DNA from: Oscheius onirici
Taxonomy: Eukaryota > Nematoda > Chromadorea > Rhabditida > Rhabditidae
Reading direction: 5' to 3'
Assembly (NCBI GenBank): GCA_932521025.1
Contig: OW051470.1
Span: forward strand, 7,054,501 to 7,118,500
Length of the DNA stretch: 64,000 bases
Positions 25,201 to 36,801 of the stretch are shown here, piece after piece. Both the position numbers and the translations under genes were made by a program. Position 1 is the first letter of the stretch, and every line of letters begins with the position of its first letter. The notes under the pieces are model-generated. The model saw only the letters and a program-made list of their open reading frames with translations, made no database searches and was not told where the DNA came from.

Positions 25201-25510
25201 ACCCTTGGGGTCAGATGTCAGTGCTCCGGCGACAGACCGAGCTTGAGCATTTTCCAACTCTATCCGCTTCAGCGTCTCGGCAGCATGGTCGATCACGACT
25301 TAAAGGAAACGATAAAAACTGAAAAAAAAAGATACCATCGATACTTTCCTCGCTGTTTTCATTTGTCCCATTTTCACCGTTGGTGGTCCCGTTCACATGA
25401 GTTTCCGGGGTTTCGGAAGCAAGATCGTCCTTTTTGGTTGTTCCGCGGCCTCCCTTTTTGGCGGCTGCCTTTTTGGCAGCATCTCTAGCTTTTTTAGCAT
25501 CTGACGGCAT
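22221..25510 (-). CDS. ABCF2-type soluble ABC ATPase
   Basis: Cytosolic twin-cassette ATPase of the ABCF family, which acts on ribosomes and translation rather than transport. Eleven exons give 634 residues: 25336-25510, 25174-25298, 24973-25134, 24815-24932, 24565-24771, 24359-24522, 24012-24317, 23799-23972, 22650-22778, 22405-22608, 22221-22361. The N-terminus is Lys/Ala-rich ([19 protein letters not shown]). Cassette 1: Walker [10 protein letters not shown], signature [16 protein letters not shown], Walker [15 protein letters not shown]. Linker. Cassette 2: Walker [10 protein letters not shown], signature [16 protein letters not shown]. No membrane segments. Length matches ABCF2 of other animals (about 620). 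The 1.0-kb intron 22779-23798 holds a broken MSP-domain gene on the same strand. Confidence 0.95.
22854..23628 (-). pseudogene. MSP-domain, tail-anchored membrane-protein-like gene nested in ABCF2 intron; apparently broken
   Basis: A 169-residue open frame (23552-23043) contains a divergent major-sperm-protein fold, seen as [26 protein letters not shown] and [13 protein letters not shown]. Two lesions stand out. An upstream start (MPDSSKKDQ at 23628) is one base out of frame across a 9-base A run (T run on + at 23584-23592). Past the TAG at 23043-23045 the same frame stays open for 62 codons and encodes a hydrophobic helix ([16 protein letters not shown]), ending at 22854. MSP domain plus C-terminal anchor recalls VAP/MOSPD proteins. 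No introns are visible. It may be a retrocopy, a decaying gene, or a real gene with sequence errors. The fold is fairly clear, the status is not. Confidence 0.5.
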
Positions 25511-25607
25511 ATCGGTGCTATGCTAGAATGTGTATTACCTGAAAAAAAAGTTGTGAATTGAAAAACAAGGAGAAAAAAATCCGGAGATGAAGAAGAAAAA
25601 ACACGTA

Positions 25608-26294
25608 TTACGTGTGGAAGGAATAAACGCCCCTCCCCTTCTAAAATTTTTGTTTTTCATCCAAATGCCATCAAAATTTGGCAGGAAGGGGGCAGTATAA
25701 GGCCCAACTTCCCACAAAATTTCAGCCAATTTGCATTTTCTATGGCGGAGCTAGGTCGATTTTATCACTTTTTGGGGTCCGACCTCGCGGCACTGTCGGA
25801 CCCATAACTTTTTTTGAGGATAACATATCGACATGTTCTTTAGCCTATGGCATGCATCACTCATGAGGCTATATCGCTGCACAATACAGCCATCGGATAG
25901 TTTTCTCAAACATTCGCTCCCAAACTTTTTTTTCACTTGGCCAAAAACACCATGTATCATGGAATTTTTATCCTTCCTATAGCATCGTACGGACTTGCTC
26001 TTACCCAAAAAGTTGCTTGCTTCTCAAAATTCGCGATGGAAGTGGGGAAATTAGGTCGAAGAATGTTCTAGAAGCTTCTAGAATCCCAGTTTTTTGCCAC
26101 CGCCGCGAGGTCGGACCCCAAAAAGTGATAAAATCGATCTAGCTCCGTCATAGAAAATGCAAATTGGCTGAAATTTTGTGGGGAAGTTGGGCCCTATACT
26201 GCCCTCTACCAGCCAAATTTTGGTGGCATTTGGATCAAAAACAAAAAATTTAGGAGGTGGGGGGGGGGGGGGCGTTTACTCCTTCCGCATGTAA
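25608..26294. mobile_element. MITE-like inverted repeat, TA-flanked (687 bases)
   Basis: Arms of about 190 bases (25608-25797 and 26103-26294) are inverted copies with moderate divergence. Ends are TTAC(G/A)TG(T/C)GGAAGG, flanked by TA on both sides (25606-25607, 26295-26296). Arms share GGTCCGACCTCGCGG and GAAAATGCAAATTGGCTGAAA. There is no transposase frame. A TA target suggests Tc1/mariner mobilisation. Confidence 0.7.
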
Positions 26295-26303
26295 TAAAAA
26301 TCT

Positions 26304-27534
26304 AGGGTCGAGGACTTTATGTAGAAAAAAAAATTTCTACAGGGGTGGCCACTCGGGTCTAGCGTCGCGTAGGTAAATCGTTTAGGTCTGATTTTCTGGC
26401 TCGTATTAGCCCTACATAATTCCGATATAACCCGAAAGTTTCAGCCAATTTGATTGAAATATCTGGTTTTACGGGTCGATTTACTGATAGAAGTTTTGGT
26501 ATTTTTTCATGTATTTTGACCACAACTTTGTCATATAGCAAACTCCCGGCTTCTCTATCCCCATCTGCCATAGAGTTTTATAGGCCGCATTACTGTGCAC
26601 AGGACCAGACTGCCTGGTTTTGTGCTTCAAATGTTTAAATTTTTCTATGCTGGTCCATTTTTGGCAAAAGTGGGCGTTTTGAAAGCATCATATCTTCATA
26701 ATTGTTGGAGATAACTTGGGTTTTCCGAAGCTATTGGAAAGAACTATCAGATTGTAGAACATCATATTGCTGAAAGGTTTTTTTACCCCAGTTTTGAACG
26801 TCTGAACTTTTATCATGCGCGGTGAAAAAGTCCATGATGGGGGTATCACGGATCAAGGAATTTTTTTCCTTTCTATTTGCTCTACAACGCCTCGGAAAAG
26901 CAAGATATTTCAGTAAATAGTCCTTTAGATACTTTACGGCGTGAAAATTTCTTGGTCTGCGGTAACCGAAACTCGACACATTATGAACATTTGCTCGAAA
27001 CTTAGCAAAAGTTCAGACGTTCAAAACAGAAGTTGTAAAAAAAATTTCAGTTCAGCAATATGATGTTCTACAATCTGATAGCTCTTGACAAGCTCTTTCC
27101 AATGCCTTCGGAAAATCCACGTTATCTCCAACAATCACGGAGATATGATGCTTTCAAAACGCCCACTTTTGCCAAAAATGGACCAGCTTAGGAAAACTTA
27201 AATTTTTAAAGCACAAAACCAGGCAGTCTGGTCCTGTGCACAGGAATGCGGCCTATAAAACTCTATGGCAGAGAGAAGGGATTGAGAAGCCGGAAGTTTG
27301 CTATATGACAGAGTTATGGTCAAAATATATGAAAAAATATCAAAACTTCCATCAGTAAATCGACCAGCAAAAAATAGAGAATTCAATCAAATTGGCTGGA
27401 ACTTTGGGGTAATATTGGCCTTATGTAGGGCTAATATGAGCCAGAAAATCAGACTTAAACGATCTTTCCCCACGACGCTAGACCCGAGTGGCAACTAATT
27501 AGTGGCCACCCCTGTACATAAAGTCCTCGACTCC
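26304..27534. mobile_element. Large foldback element, arms about 500 bases
   Basis: Left arm about 26304-26812 and right arm about 27003-27534 are inverted copies, sharing for example GGTCGAGGACTTTATGTA ends (one-base variants), CCACTCGGGTCTAGCGTCG and GGACCAGACTGCCTGGTTTTG. The loop is about 190 bases. No coding frame is supported. It abuts the TA-flanked MITE. A transcript would fold into a long hairpin. Confidence 0.75.
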
Positions 27535-28103
27535 AAAATCTGGCCTAAAATTGTGCACGACATTTACGGGAATCGTGACGGGACCTACCTGCAAACTACA
27601 GTAACCAAAGCGTCAAACTGCGAGAAACGTTTTCCCAAAATTTTTTTCCTCTTTTTTTTTCGTATCTTGTTTGGTTTTTTCTGAAATGTTTTGTCGAAAT
27701 CTTTCCGAAATGCATGTCAAACGCTTTTGATACATAAGAATACCGCTAGAACGGGATTTCACTCACCTGTTTGCAGAATTGACGCTTGTTTCGAAAAAAA
27801 AAATTCTCGGAAAACACGAGCAGAACCTTGTTTTGAAACTTTTTTTTGTTTCTATAAAAACAAGGCGACTAAGCTCTGTTTCATGACAAAACAATCATGA
27901 ATCCTAAAAATGTTTTGGAATTTTGCCAATTTTTTGATTTGCCGCACTACAAAAGTCTGAAGGTGGAGCCTCTTTTCGTTTCGAGACGCACGCGACCGCT
28001 TGTTGGAATTGCTCTTCGGCGGCCCCAGGTTCGGGCGGAGCACATATTCTTTGCTTTCAGCCGAGTACTCGCTCCAGTCCCTCTCGTGGCACACAGCAGC
28101 AAC
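27535..28103 (+). promoter_or_regulatory. ADP/ATP carrier upstream region
   Basis: Leftover sequence between the foldback elements and the ANT start, with AT-rich runs. The promoter and 5' UTR should lie here. No clear TATA box assigned. Confidence 0.35.
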
Positions 28104-29349
28104 ATGTCTTCCAAGGATCAGAAAGGATTCGACACCAAAAAATTCTTCATTGACCTCGCTTCCGGAGGTAAGCATTCGTTCCCATTAGGTTAAGAAAATG
28201 CCACAATTCTCGGCAGATCAATTTTTTGGGACTTTGAATAGTTCTTTTACTTTAATGAGTAGACCCGATTCTTTTTGGAGTATTGGGCCTCACGATTCCC
28301 AGAGTACATCTTTTTCTGAACTTAGGCCATTAATTTTTCGGAGCCAAAATTCATACTACATTTACGTTCACTCATTGCCAATTTTCAGGTACCGCTGCCG
28401 CCGTCTCCAAGACCGCTGTCGCTCCCATCGAGCGTGTGAAGCTCCTTCTCCAGGTTTGTATTTTTAACAATATAATTTTAAATTTTTAAATAATTCATAT
28501 ATGAATGAAACTGATGATCAAATTTTCAGGTCCAGGATGCTTCTTCCCACATCACTGCTGACAAGCGCTACAAGGGTATCATGGATGTCCTTGTCCGTGT
28601 GCCCAAGGAGCAGGGATTCGCCGCTCTCTGGAGAGGAAACTTGGCCAACGTCATCAGATATTTCCCCACCCAGGCCTTGAACTTTGCCTTCAAGGATACC
28701 TACAAGAAGCTGTTCTTGGATGGAGTTGACAAGAAGAAAGACTTCTGGAAGTTCTTCGCTGGAAACCTCGCCTCCGGAGGAGCTGCCGGAGCCACCTCCC
28801 TCTGCTTCGTCTACCCTCTGGACTTCGCCCGTACACGTCTCGGAGCTGATGTTGGAAAAGGCAACAATCGCGAGTTCAAGGGACTGACCGACTGCCTGGT
28901 CAAGATTGTCAAGTCTGACGGACCGATTGGACTCTACCGCGGATTCTTCGTCTCCGTCCAGGGAATCATCATCTACCGTGCCGCCTACTTTGGAATGTTC
29001 GACACGGCCAAGCACGTCTTCACCCCGGATGGCAAGAAACTTAACTTCTTTGCCGCTTGGGGCATCGCTCAGGTTTCTTTTTCTCCCCTTTTCCATTAAA
29101 AAACAAATTTAGGTGGTGACGATCGGCTCGGGAATCCTCAGCTACCCATGGGATACGGTTCGTCGTCGCATGATGATGCAGTCGGGCAGAAAGGACGTCC
29201 TCTACAAGAACACCTTAGATTGTGCCCAGAAGATCATCAGGAACGAGGGAATCAGCGCCATGTTCAAGGGAGCCCTCTCGAACGTCTTCCGCGGCACTGG
29301 CGGAGCTCTCGTCCTCGCCATCTACGATGAAATTCAAAAGTTCCTGTGA
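28104..29349 (+). CDS. Mitochondrial ADP/ATP carrier (adenine nucleotide translocase)
   Basis: Exchanges ADP for ATP across the inner mitochondrial membrane. Four exons (28104-28167, 28389-28453, 28530-29072, 29113-29349) give 302 residues, close to the usual length near 300. The three mitochondrial-carrier repeats each have a Px(D/E)xx(K/R) motif: PIERVK, PLDFAR and PWDTVR. The ANT-specific RRRMMM signature is present. Codon use is strongly GC-biased at third positions in the exons, as in highly expressed genes. The first introns are longer than most in this window. Start is MSSKDQK. Confidence 0.97.
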
Positions 29350-29442
29350 TACGATGCAATGCTTGTGGGCTTCGGCACAGATACCTTTAAAGTGGATAGT
29401 TCAAAAGTAACTTGATATCTGTTCCTGACAACTCTTGACTTG

Positions 29443-29784
29443 CTACAAGAAAGTAGCACATTTACACTTTGTCCCCGCTCCGATGACGTGAACTTGACCC
29501 CTGGCACTTGTCAAGTACGAAACGAAGCTTAGGCGGAGAAAGCGGTACTGGTTTCCGTACTTGATTCGATCTTTCCTCTTTTTGTACTTGGGCTTGTCGT
29601 TCACGTGAAACGCATGGTGGATTGAGGCTACTTCCTCGCCATATGGCTTTGGTTTTCTGCCCATCGGTTTACCTACGATTAGAATTGGAAAAAACCTGTT
29701 CATGAAGAGTTCAGTTGAAACAACACAAGGTGTTCCGTAATCGTCGAGTCTTTGGATTTTACAATTAGACCTTTCAGAGTTCAA
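29443..29784 (-). CDS. Hypothetical basic protein, unsupported by family
   Basis: A 113-residue frame convergent with the ADP/ATP carrier. It has a basic segment (KPKYKKRKDRIKYGNQYR). There is no signal peptide or recognised domain. A short intron around 29665-29700 is possible. It may be chance or a 3'-UTR artefact. Confidence 0.25.
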   Translation of the reverse strand: MNSERSNCKIQRLDDYGTPCVVSTELFMNRFFPILIVGKPMGRKPKPYGEEVASIHHAFHVNDKPKYKKRKDRIKYGNQYRFLRLSFVSYLTSARGQVHVIGAGTKCKCATFL

Positions 29785-30358
29785 ATTTTGCAGACTGTCG
29801 TGAGAAAATGAGCCGTTATTCTTCTATCAATATATTCGTTTTTGATCTTTCTTGAAGTAAATTGATGCGTCGTGGTTCTTGAACATTCGGCAGGAAGAAC
29901 TGGATGTGCGAGAGAACGTATTTTATCCCACATCTATTTCATACTGTCTAATCTTAACCTCAGTTTAATATCACTAGACGTGATAGATTAAGACGGTTCG
30001 AGGACTACTTCAAACGAATGAGTCAACTAATCCCGAATCCAATCAAAAATAACACTAAACCGAAAATTCAAAACCAAATAGATTATTTTACTAAAGAGCC
30101 GAAGAAATAAGGGAGGCAGTAAAGAGTTCGAATAGAACACGAAAAGACTTCTTTCATTTTTTTCTCTCACAATCAGACCCTACTCCGATCAGAATCTCTC
30201 CGAAAAGGAGGCGCGGTGTATAAGGTCGTAAAAAGATAGACATCGGTGTATTCAAATTAATTTTCAATTAGATCATCTACATTTCTGCCCTTTTCCTCAC
30301 GTTTCTTACCTCAATTCCCTTCTGATTCCACTGAACTTTCTCGAATGTCTCTTCAGTA
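29785..30358. other. Intergenic upstream of CDK5
   Basis: AT-rich, no gene or repeat recognised. It should contain the CDK5 promoter. Confidence 0.4.
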
Positions 30359-31759
30359 ATGCAAAAATTTGCCAATTTGGAGAAGATTGGCGAGGGTTAG
30401 TTCCCATTTTTTGACAGTATATATTGAGGTTTTGAGGGACATACGGCACAGTTTTCAAAGCAAGGAATCGAGAGAATGGAGAAGTTGTGGCCTTGAAAAG
30501 GGTCAGACTCGACGACGACGATGAGGCTGGTTCAACTCTCCCAACATAAACTTTTCGTTCAGGGAGTTCCGAGCTCGGCTCTAAGAGAAATCTCAATTCT
30601 GAAAGAGCTCAAACACAAAAATGTCGTCCGTCTTTATGACGTTGTCCATTCTGAGAACAAACTGACGTTGGTATTCGAGTACTGTGACCAAGACTTGAAG
30701 AAGTTTTTCGACTCGTGCAATGGACACATCGACCAACAGGTATCTTTTGACTTTCATTTTTCTGGCTCAAGATAAATTTTCCAACGCGTTTATGTTCTTC
30801 AAAGTTGTAGAGTTTGATCAATTCTACAACTTTGCAGAACAAGCAAAAGGTTGAAATTTACGTTTTAGACCTGTAAATAGGGTGAGAAAACAAAGAACTC
30901 TTCCAGCAAGCTAAATCTCTGATGATGCAGCTGCTCTGTGGCTTGGGCTACTGTCATCAACATCACATTCTCCACCGGGACTTGAAGCCACAGAATCTTC
31001 TAATCAACAGTAATAACCAGCTCAAATTGGCCGATTTCGGTCTGGCCAGAGCCTTTGGCATTCCGGTCAGATGCTTCAGTGCCGAGGTCGTGACTCTCTG
31101 GTATCGACCACCGGATGTTCTTTTCGGAGCGAAGCTGTACAATACGTCAATAGATATGTGGTCAGCGGGATGTATCTTTGCCGGTGAGTGAACTGAGCTA
31201 AAGGGGTCAACCAAATTCAGTACTTTATTGTGGGAATATCTATCACACAAATCGTTATTCTCATAGATGGATTCGTGGTTTGACCGGTTACTTGTGATAG
31301 GGTGTACTTAGAGCTGTTCAGTCACAAATTTGTTCTTTCTAGGAAGAGTCCGGTGAAGAACATAGTGAATTCCTGAAATCTGACTGTACCAGATTGAACT
31401 GGAGTGTAAAGTGAAGGTTCCAGAAATATCCAATGCTGGCCGACCGCTATTTCCTGGTGCCGACGTGGATGATCAGCTGAAAAGAATCTTCAAACAGCTG
31501 GGCACGCCAACTGACGACAGCTGGCCCGGAGTTTCTCAACTGCCCGACTATAAGGTGTCCTTTTCCTCAGAACTGAGTAGTAAGAACATTTCAGCCAATG
31601 CCTTTGTACCATCCCTCAATGACATGGGGACAAGTCGTCCCGAACCTGTCGTCCAAAGGACGAGACCTGCTTCAGAAGCTTCTCATCTGCAACCCGTCGC
31701 TCAGAATAGATGCTGACACTGCTCTTCGTCATAGCTATTTTACGGAAATTTCTGATTGA
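30359..31759 (+). CDS. cdk-5: Cyclin-dependent kinase 5
   Basis: Proline-directed Ser/Thr kinase, activated by p35-type partners in neurons. Exons 30359-30395, 30437-30529, 30567-30739, 30907-31183, 31424-31554, 31595-31759 give 291 residues (human CDK5 has 292). Seen: [13 protein letters not shown] with a Gly loop, [13 protein letters not shown], the CDK5-type PSSALREIS helix, [30 protein letters not shown] and [11 protein letters not shown]. Ser replaces Thr in the activation loop (FSAEVVT), as usual for CDK5. Intron 2 has only one GT donor, and the frame needs the acceptor at 30566, giving AVPSS where CDK5s have GVPSS. A GC-donor alternative would keep the Gly. The 168-base intron 30740-30906 holds an 11-base hairpin (AAAGTTGTAGA at 30801, TCTACAACTTT at 30823). 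Confidence 0.95.
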
Positions 31760-33187
31760 TCTCACAAATGAAATTGAAATTGCTCTTTCACCTGAAATTG
31801 TTACGAAGCTACTGAATTCATAGGAAGCAAGATTGTCTAAAAAATGAGGCACGTGAAGTGTGTGGAAGAAGGTTGATAAGAGTACGTCTGAACATCAAGG
31901 GAACATGAGTCAGGACTGCTAGTCACTTCGGAACATATTCAGATTCAGTGATCACTCATTGACTCTCCAGATTCGATGATCACTTTGTGAATCTCTGGTG
32001 TCTTCACTTCCTTTTAAACAAAGTAAACCTTCACTAGAATTCCTTATTGAGTTCTGCTTCGCTACAAATTGAATGCTGTCTGACTAGAGTGACAAAGAAG
32101 TTCTCTGTGACAGGACGAAACAGACGCCAAAAATCTCTGTACATGTGATGTCCCAATGGCTGATGTAACCCTTGTTTGTGTATGCTCACATGGGGCGACC
32201 AAAAGAACAGTACAAGTGAAATCCCTACCAATCTCTGTAGTTATGTTGTTCTTCAAGAATCACTCACATCGATACCAGATGCAATCTCATGGGAATCGCA
32301 GAGTTTTCCTTAAAAAGACTGACCTCGAGAAGAATCTAAACTATCTAAAGCACAATGGTGTCTGTCGTGGACTCTGTTTGGATGTTTAATTGTCCGGGAC
32401 CTCAAATGGTTGCTAAAAGTCAGAAATTGTCAAGATAAGATAATTAGTTTTGAACTTGGAGTGAGAACGAGGTAGTCATGATAAGTTAGATTTTATCAAA
32501 GGATTAGTCAATTTGGATGGTAGACTAGAACTTGAACAGAATATATTTCGTACTTCTGAGCGCCGCAGGCGCCAGGACGGTTGGTATGTTTTAATGTGCT
32601 CACAAACTGCTAAACTGATATCCTATTGATCCCCCTGGAATACTATAAAAAGTTAAAGACTAGAAACTAGACTCTCACTACATTCTTGTTTAAACTTGAC
32701 CAGAGATTGTGCCGACAAAATGGAGGAATTGTCTCTTTCCTTTGTTATGGTCCTTTCTAAATAGCTTCTAAAAAATAGCAATTATAAGCATCTCTAGTTG
32801 TTTCCAGAACTTATTAATTTTTGAACCCTCCCCAGATCCAAATGTCACCCTTTTCTGTGGTTGTTTGCTTCTTCCTCCCGCAGTATGATGACAAAGTTTG
32901 GAGTATAAGAGACGGTGATCTTCCTTCCATCCAGCTAATAGTTGCGTTAGCCTCCTTCTCTAATCTAATCTCTCCGTTTTGGTCAAGGTTGAGACCAATT
33001 GGGCATCGATTTGACGCTTTTCTCTCCTTTTGCTTTTTCTGTTTGTTCCTCGGGTGCGATGACGCTCGAGAACTTTAAACAAAGCCCTCGTGCAGATTTC
33101 CGAAAGTAATATGCTTGCGAAAAAGGCACATCTTTCTGCTTACAGACTTGTATGAGCTCGTTCAATTATTCACTCTTTCACTTTCAG
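31760..33187. other. Intergenic with dispersed repeat copy
   Basis: No supported gene. Around 32332-32380 there is CTAAAGCACAATGGTGTCTG, and around 32560-32580 GAGCGCCGCAGGCGCC, both also found flanking the foldback element near 5130 and 8742. The region just before 33188 should hold the GST promoter. Confidence 0.45.
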
Positions 33188-34648
33188 ATGTCGACTCTCA
33201 CCAATCTGAACACCAAGACTCTTCGCAAGGGCGACTCCGCTCCAGCTGCCCCAGCCAATGGTCAAGTGAGAATCTACAACATGAGATTTTGTCCCTGGGC
33301 CGAGAGAGCTGTTTTGTATCTAGCCCTCAAGCAGATTCCGGCCGAAGTCGTCAACATTCACTTGACAGAGAAGCCCGAGTGGTACTTTGAGAAACATCCG
33401 GAAGGAAAGGTTCCAGCGGTTGAGGTGGATGGAGAGGTGAGCTTTGTGTAATTCGGTTCACTTCTGTGAAATATCAGCTTCATATGTTTTGAAATAAAGG
33501 CTAGGGAACGATTTTTGAGTCTCGAATTTCATCAATGTATCCCACCCCATGGTGATTTTTTTCAAATCGAAATTGAATTTTTGAGAAAACTATCGAACCA
33601 ATCGATCTAATATTTTACAGGGGTGATATTTAGACCAGTAAAACGCTACTGTTAAAAAAAAACAAAAAAATTTCCTCACGGCGGACTCGAACCCTGGTCG
33701 CTCCAGCGTGGTTAACGCACAGGCACTGCGCCATATTGTCGAAAAATGGAAAGTCGAATAACTTTTTGCGCGAAAGAGTAAAATACGTTTTTCAAAAAAA
33801 GAAAGATGCGTCTCGATGAGGTGATTTTTTTTGTAGTTGACCATTTTTTTGTATCTCCTAACCTCAAAAGTACGTTTACGTTTTTTTTTTTGGTTTTTTC
33901 GAAAATACGTTTTTGGTCCGATTTTCAAAGCTACCGTAACCCTTGATCCCAAAATCCAAAGTGTCCCAAAAGCTTTCAATAATTTTTTTTCGAGGTCTAT
34001 TACCCCCAGGAACAATCCCAGACCGATCCGATCAATTTGAAGGGTAGCTGTAGTACTACGGGACACGACTTCTGACGCGCCCTAATAGTTACCTTTTTTC
34101 AGGTAACCATCGAATCCGGTTTGATTCCCGAGTATCTGGACGACAAGTATCCAGAGCATCGAATCCTCCCTACTGACGCCTTCGCCAAGTTCCAGCAGAA
34201 ACTCCTGGCCGATCGTTTGTCCTCCTCACTCTCTACCTCTTTCTATGGACTCGTGGCCGCTTTCAAGGATCCATCAGTAGCCGAGGAGAAGTATGCGGCT
34301 GTGAAGGCTGCCTTCGAAAAGGCTGAAAATCTTTTCGAGAACAAATTCTACGGAGGCGAGAAACTGGGCTATGCCGATATCCTCGCCTTCCCCTTCTTCG
34401 AGAGACACAACTGGGTAGCCACTTTGGGAAAAGGACCTCTTGATGGAACAGCCTTCCCCGGAAAAGAGTACCCGAAACTGACAGAATATTTTGCCGCTAT
34501 GCAGGCAATTCCTGAGGTTTGTTGTCAGTCAGTTGAGGGATCAGAGTAAGTGTTTCAGATCCGAGCAAACATCATGTCCGTAGACGCTTATAAGGCCTTC
34601 CTTGCTAGCTACACTTCCGGCACTTCTGACTTTGATGCCGGATTGTAA
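33188..34648 (+). CDS. Omega-class glutathione S-transferase
   Basis: Cytosolic thiol transferase or dehydroascorbate reductase-type enzyme. Exons 33188-33436, 34103-34516, 34559-34648 give 250 residues. The thioredoxin-fold N-terminal half has the omega catalytic cysteine in MRFCPWAERA (about residue 34) and PEGKVPAVEVDG, with the cis-proline before V. The C-terminal half is all-helical with GYADILAFPFFERH. Length and the Cys (not Ser/Tyr) active site fit omega rather than other GST classes. The first intron is 666 bases, unusually long here, and carries a tRNA-like SINE. Confidence 0.93.
33676..33745 (-). repeat. tRNA-derived SINE-like element in GST intron
   Basis: On the minus strand it reads TGGCGCAGTGCC (A-box-like), GTTAACCACGCTGG, then GGGTTCGAGTCC (a perfect B box), followed by a T-rich tail. 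It lacks a full cloverleaf, so a SINE head is more likely than a tRNA gene. A related element lies near 35335-35400. Confidence 0.5.
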
Positions 34649-36342
34649 ATACTGTACATTTGAAATGAACTTTTCCGAATAAATTTGACATCATCTTTTG
34701 CTGACCATATTTGACAGATGTTTCCTGGACTTGACCCTGCTAAAACAATGAATAAATGAAGTATGGTATCTCATGGTAGATATTTTTGTGAGCAGAAAAT
34801 AGACAGTATCTGGATCTGTGAAAAAGCGGATTCTTTGAAGAAGAAGGGATTTGTCTTTGCCCAGCGTTTTACTGAATTCAACCGAACAAAAAGAGAACAG
34901 TACTTTTGTGTGGCCTACGCAACTGGACAAAAAGTGAACAATAGCTCTTACAAAAGTCAAATCCTCGTCTTTGGTTAGAGATCTTGCCTTACATGTCTCA
35001 CAATCCTTTACAATCAAGCTTTTGGTATTTTGGTTCTTTGTTACGATAATTCCCACCACTTTCGAGATTTACTTCATCAGAATCGGGGGGAAGCCTATAC
35101 TCAGAACTTCAGCAAACCTAAGCATACCCTGAGCCATTTTGCAGGACCAGGGTAGAAGCAGAAAACCACAATACTCCCTCGTTTCTAAAAGCATTGGTAC
35201 GTATAAACAAGGAGTAAACTCAGAATAACCACCTTGTGCCTTTACCTAATGGCAGGAAATAGTCGAATGCGATCAGAAAAAGATTCCAGGGGTTGTTCAC
35301 AGTCATTTTCTACTCAAAGCATTTTAGCAAAAAGGTTTGCAGAAGGGCGGGATCGGACCCGGGTCGTGTGGGTGGAGTGGCGACTCTTAGCAATACACTC
35401 TTTTTCGGTAAAAAAAATTCTAAGTCCAAAAATGCATGGCGTAGGAGTATGATCCGGGTCTCAAATCGAAAAACGAAAAGACCCTTCCTGTAGGGTCGGA
35501 AAAGTTACATCGATAACTAAATTTTCAGCCTTGTAGGTCAAAAAATGAGAGCGCAAATCGCGTACACAGGACGCCGGACGGCGGACGTTTTGGAAACAGA
35601 ACATTTCGGCTAACTTTTTTGTTCGTCGACCAAATTTCTTGAAAATATGTTTCTAGGGGTAATTTTTTACGCTGAATCCGATAGAATTGGTCCCGAAACC
35701 TGAAAATGCTGTTGACGCGGCTACGCGCGATTTTATGTTAAACGCGTTTCGCACTAATGGAAGGCAAAGCCAAATCCACCCCGATTCTTAGAGCGAACAA
35801 GTTTTTGGCAATACTCAAATAAACTTGTCAAAACTTGTCAACTATAGATTAAATTTTGACTTGTCAATCCTCGTTACACTAAAGTTTCCCAAAGTCCATT
35901 CGATCGTCAGTTGCTCGCCTGTGCTCTCGTCCTCTTCTGAATCAGGTCAGGTGTTTCTACATTCTTCCCAACGTTTCCTCTTTATTCTCACTGACCTTTC
36001 TCTTTGCACCTTGACTAAGATCTGGACTTGTCCCGAGCAACCCAGTTTCCGAAAGTTTCAGTCTTCCGCCCGAGGGCCAATTCGGGTTTCGGTACTGACT
36101 GAAGCTGTCGAGGTGTTTAGGGACTGGTGAGTTATTTTTTAATTAGAAATTTTGAATATAAAAAAAACAAACCCGATTTGCTAGTCTTGACTGTTCCGAA
36201 TCCTTTCTGTCTCTTCGTTTTCAGGTTGCAGCTACTGGAAAAGGTCGTCTCCGATTTTAATTTATTGTCCCGAATCCAGCTGGTTTTGTCCAAGTCGCTA
36301 CGATACAGACGGGCTGCAAGGTAAGTGTTTCGAAGTTAAAGT
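34649..36342. other. Intergenic, repeat-bearing
   Basis: Downstream of the GST. Minus-strand sequence around 35335-35400 has GGGTCCGATCCCGCC, a B-box-like site similar to the SINE near 33700. Frames at 35825-36324 look vaguely exon-like with a GTGAGT donor near 36127, but no family was recognised, so I leave them uncalled. Confidence 0.4.
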
Positions 36343-36742
36343 GTTTAGTATATGTTTTCAGATTCTTGGTTTTGCAAAATCAAGAGTACGGAGCGTTTTG
36401 TTTGTCATAGAGCATTGTGAGACAAAGAGCAATACGCGATACATGTTCTTTCCACGTCTTCAAGTTTACAGCAACTCCAGGGCACTGAAGACAGGTGATT
36501 TACAGAGTTCGGGGTAGTTCTGAACAGCTTTCTAGACTGTTTGTTCGCGATGGTCAGTAAATGAAGCAACACACATGAAATAGGACAAGGAGAACGTTAA
36601 AAACTGACTGAAAAAAAATGGGCAGTACTCGTCTACAAATTAGCATCCCATGACTTTAACTACGACTTCTTTCACAACATTGTAGATGGCTTTTTTTTCT
36701 CTTGATTTTGCAAAACCAGGAATCTGAAAACATATACTAAAC
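36343..36742. mobile_element. 400-base MITE with 44-base terminal inverted repeats
   Basis: Left end 36343-36386 begins GTTTAGTATATGTTTTCAG. Right end 36699-36742 is its inverted copy with a single mismatch across 44 bases. There is no coding frame between them. No convincing target duplication was found. Confidence 0.75.
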
Positions 36743-36801
36743 AAAAACACAAAACGACTTTGCGTATTTATTGCTCTACAACTACAGTTACGACGGCTAT
36801 T

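Noticed and set aside
9362-25510. Operon of ABCF2, ATP7 and Argonaute on the minus strand
   Set aside because: Intergenic gaps of about 950 bases are too long for a typical nematode operon, and no spliced-leader evidence is visible.
35825-36324. Possible two-exon + strand gene with a GTGAGT donor near 36127
   Set aside because: Ser/Leu-rich translation without conserved pattern, and the right side runs into a MITE. Left uncalled.
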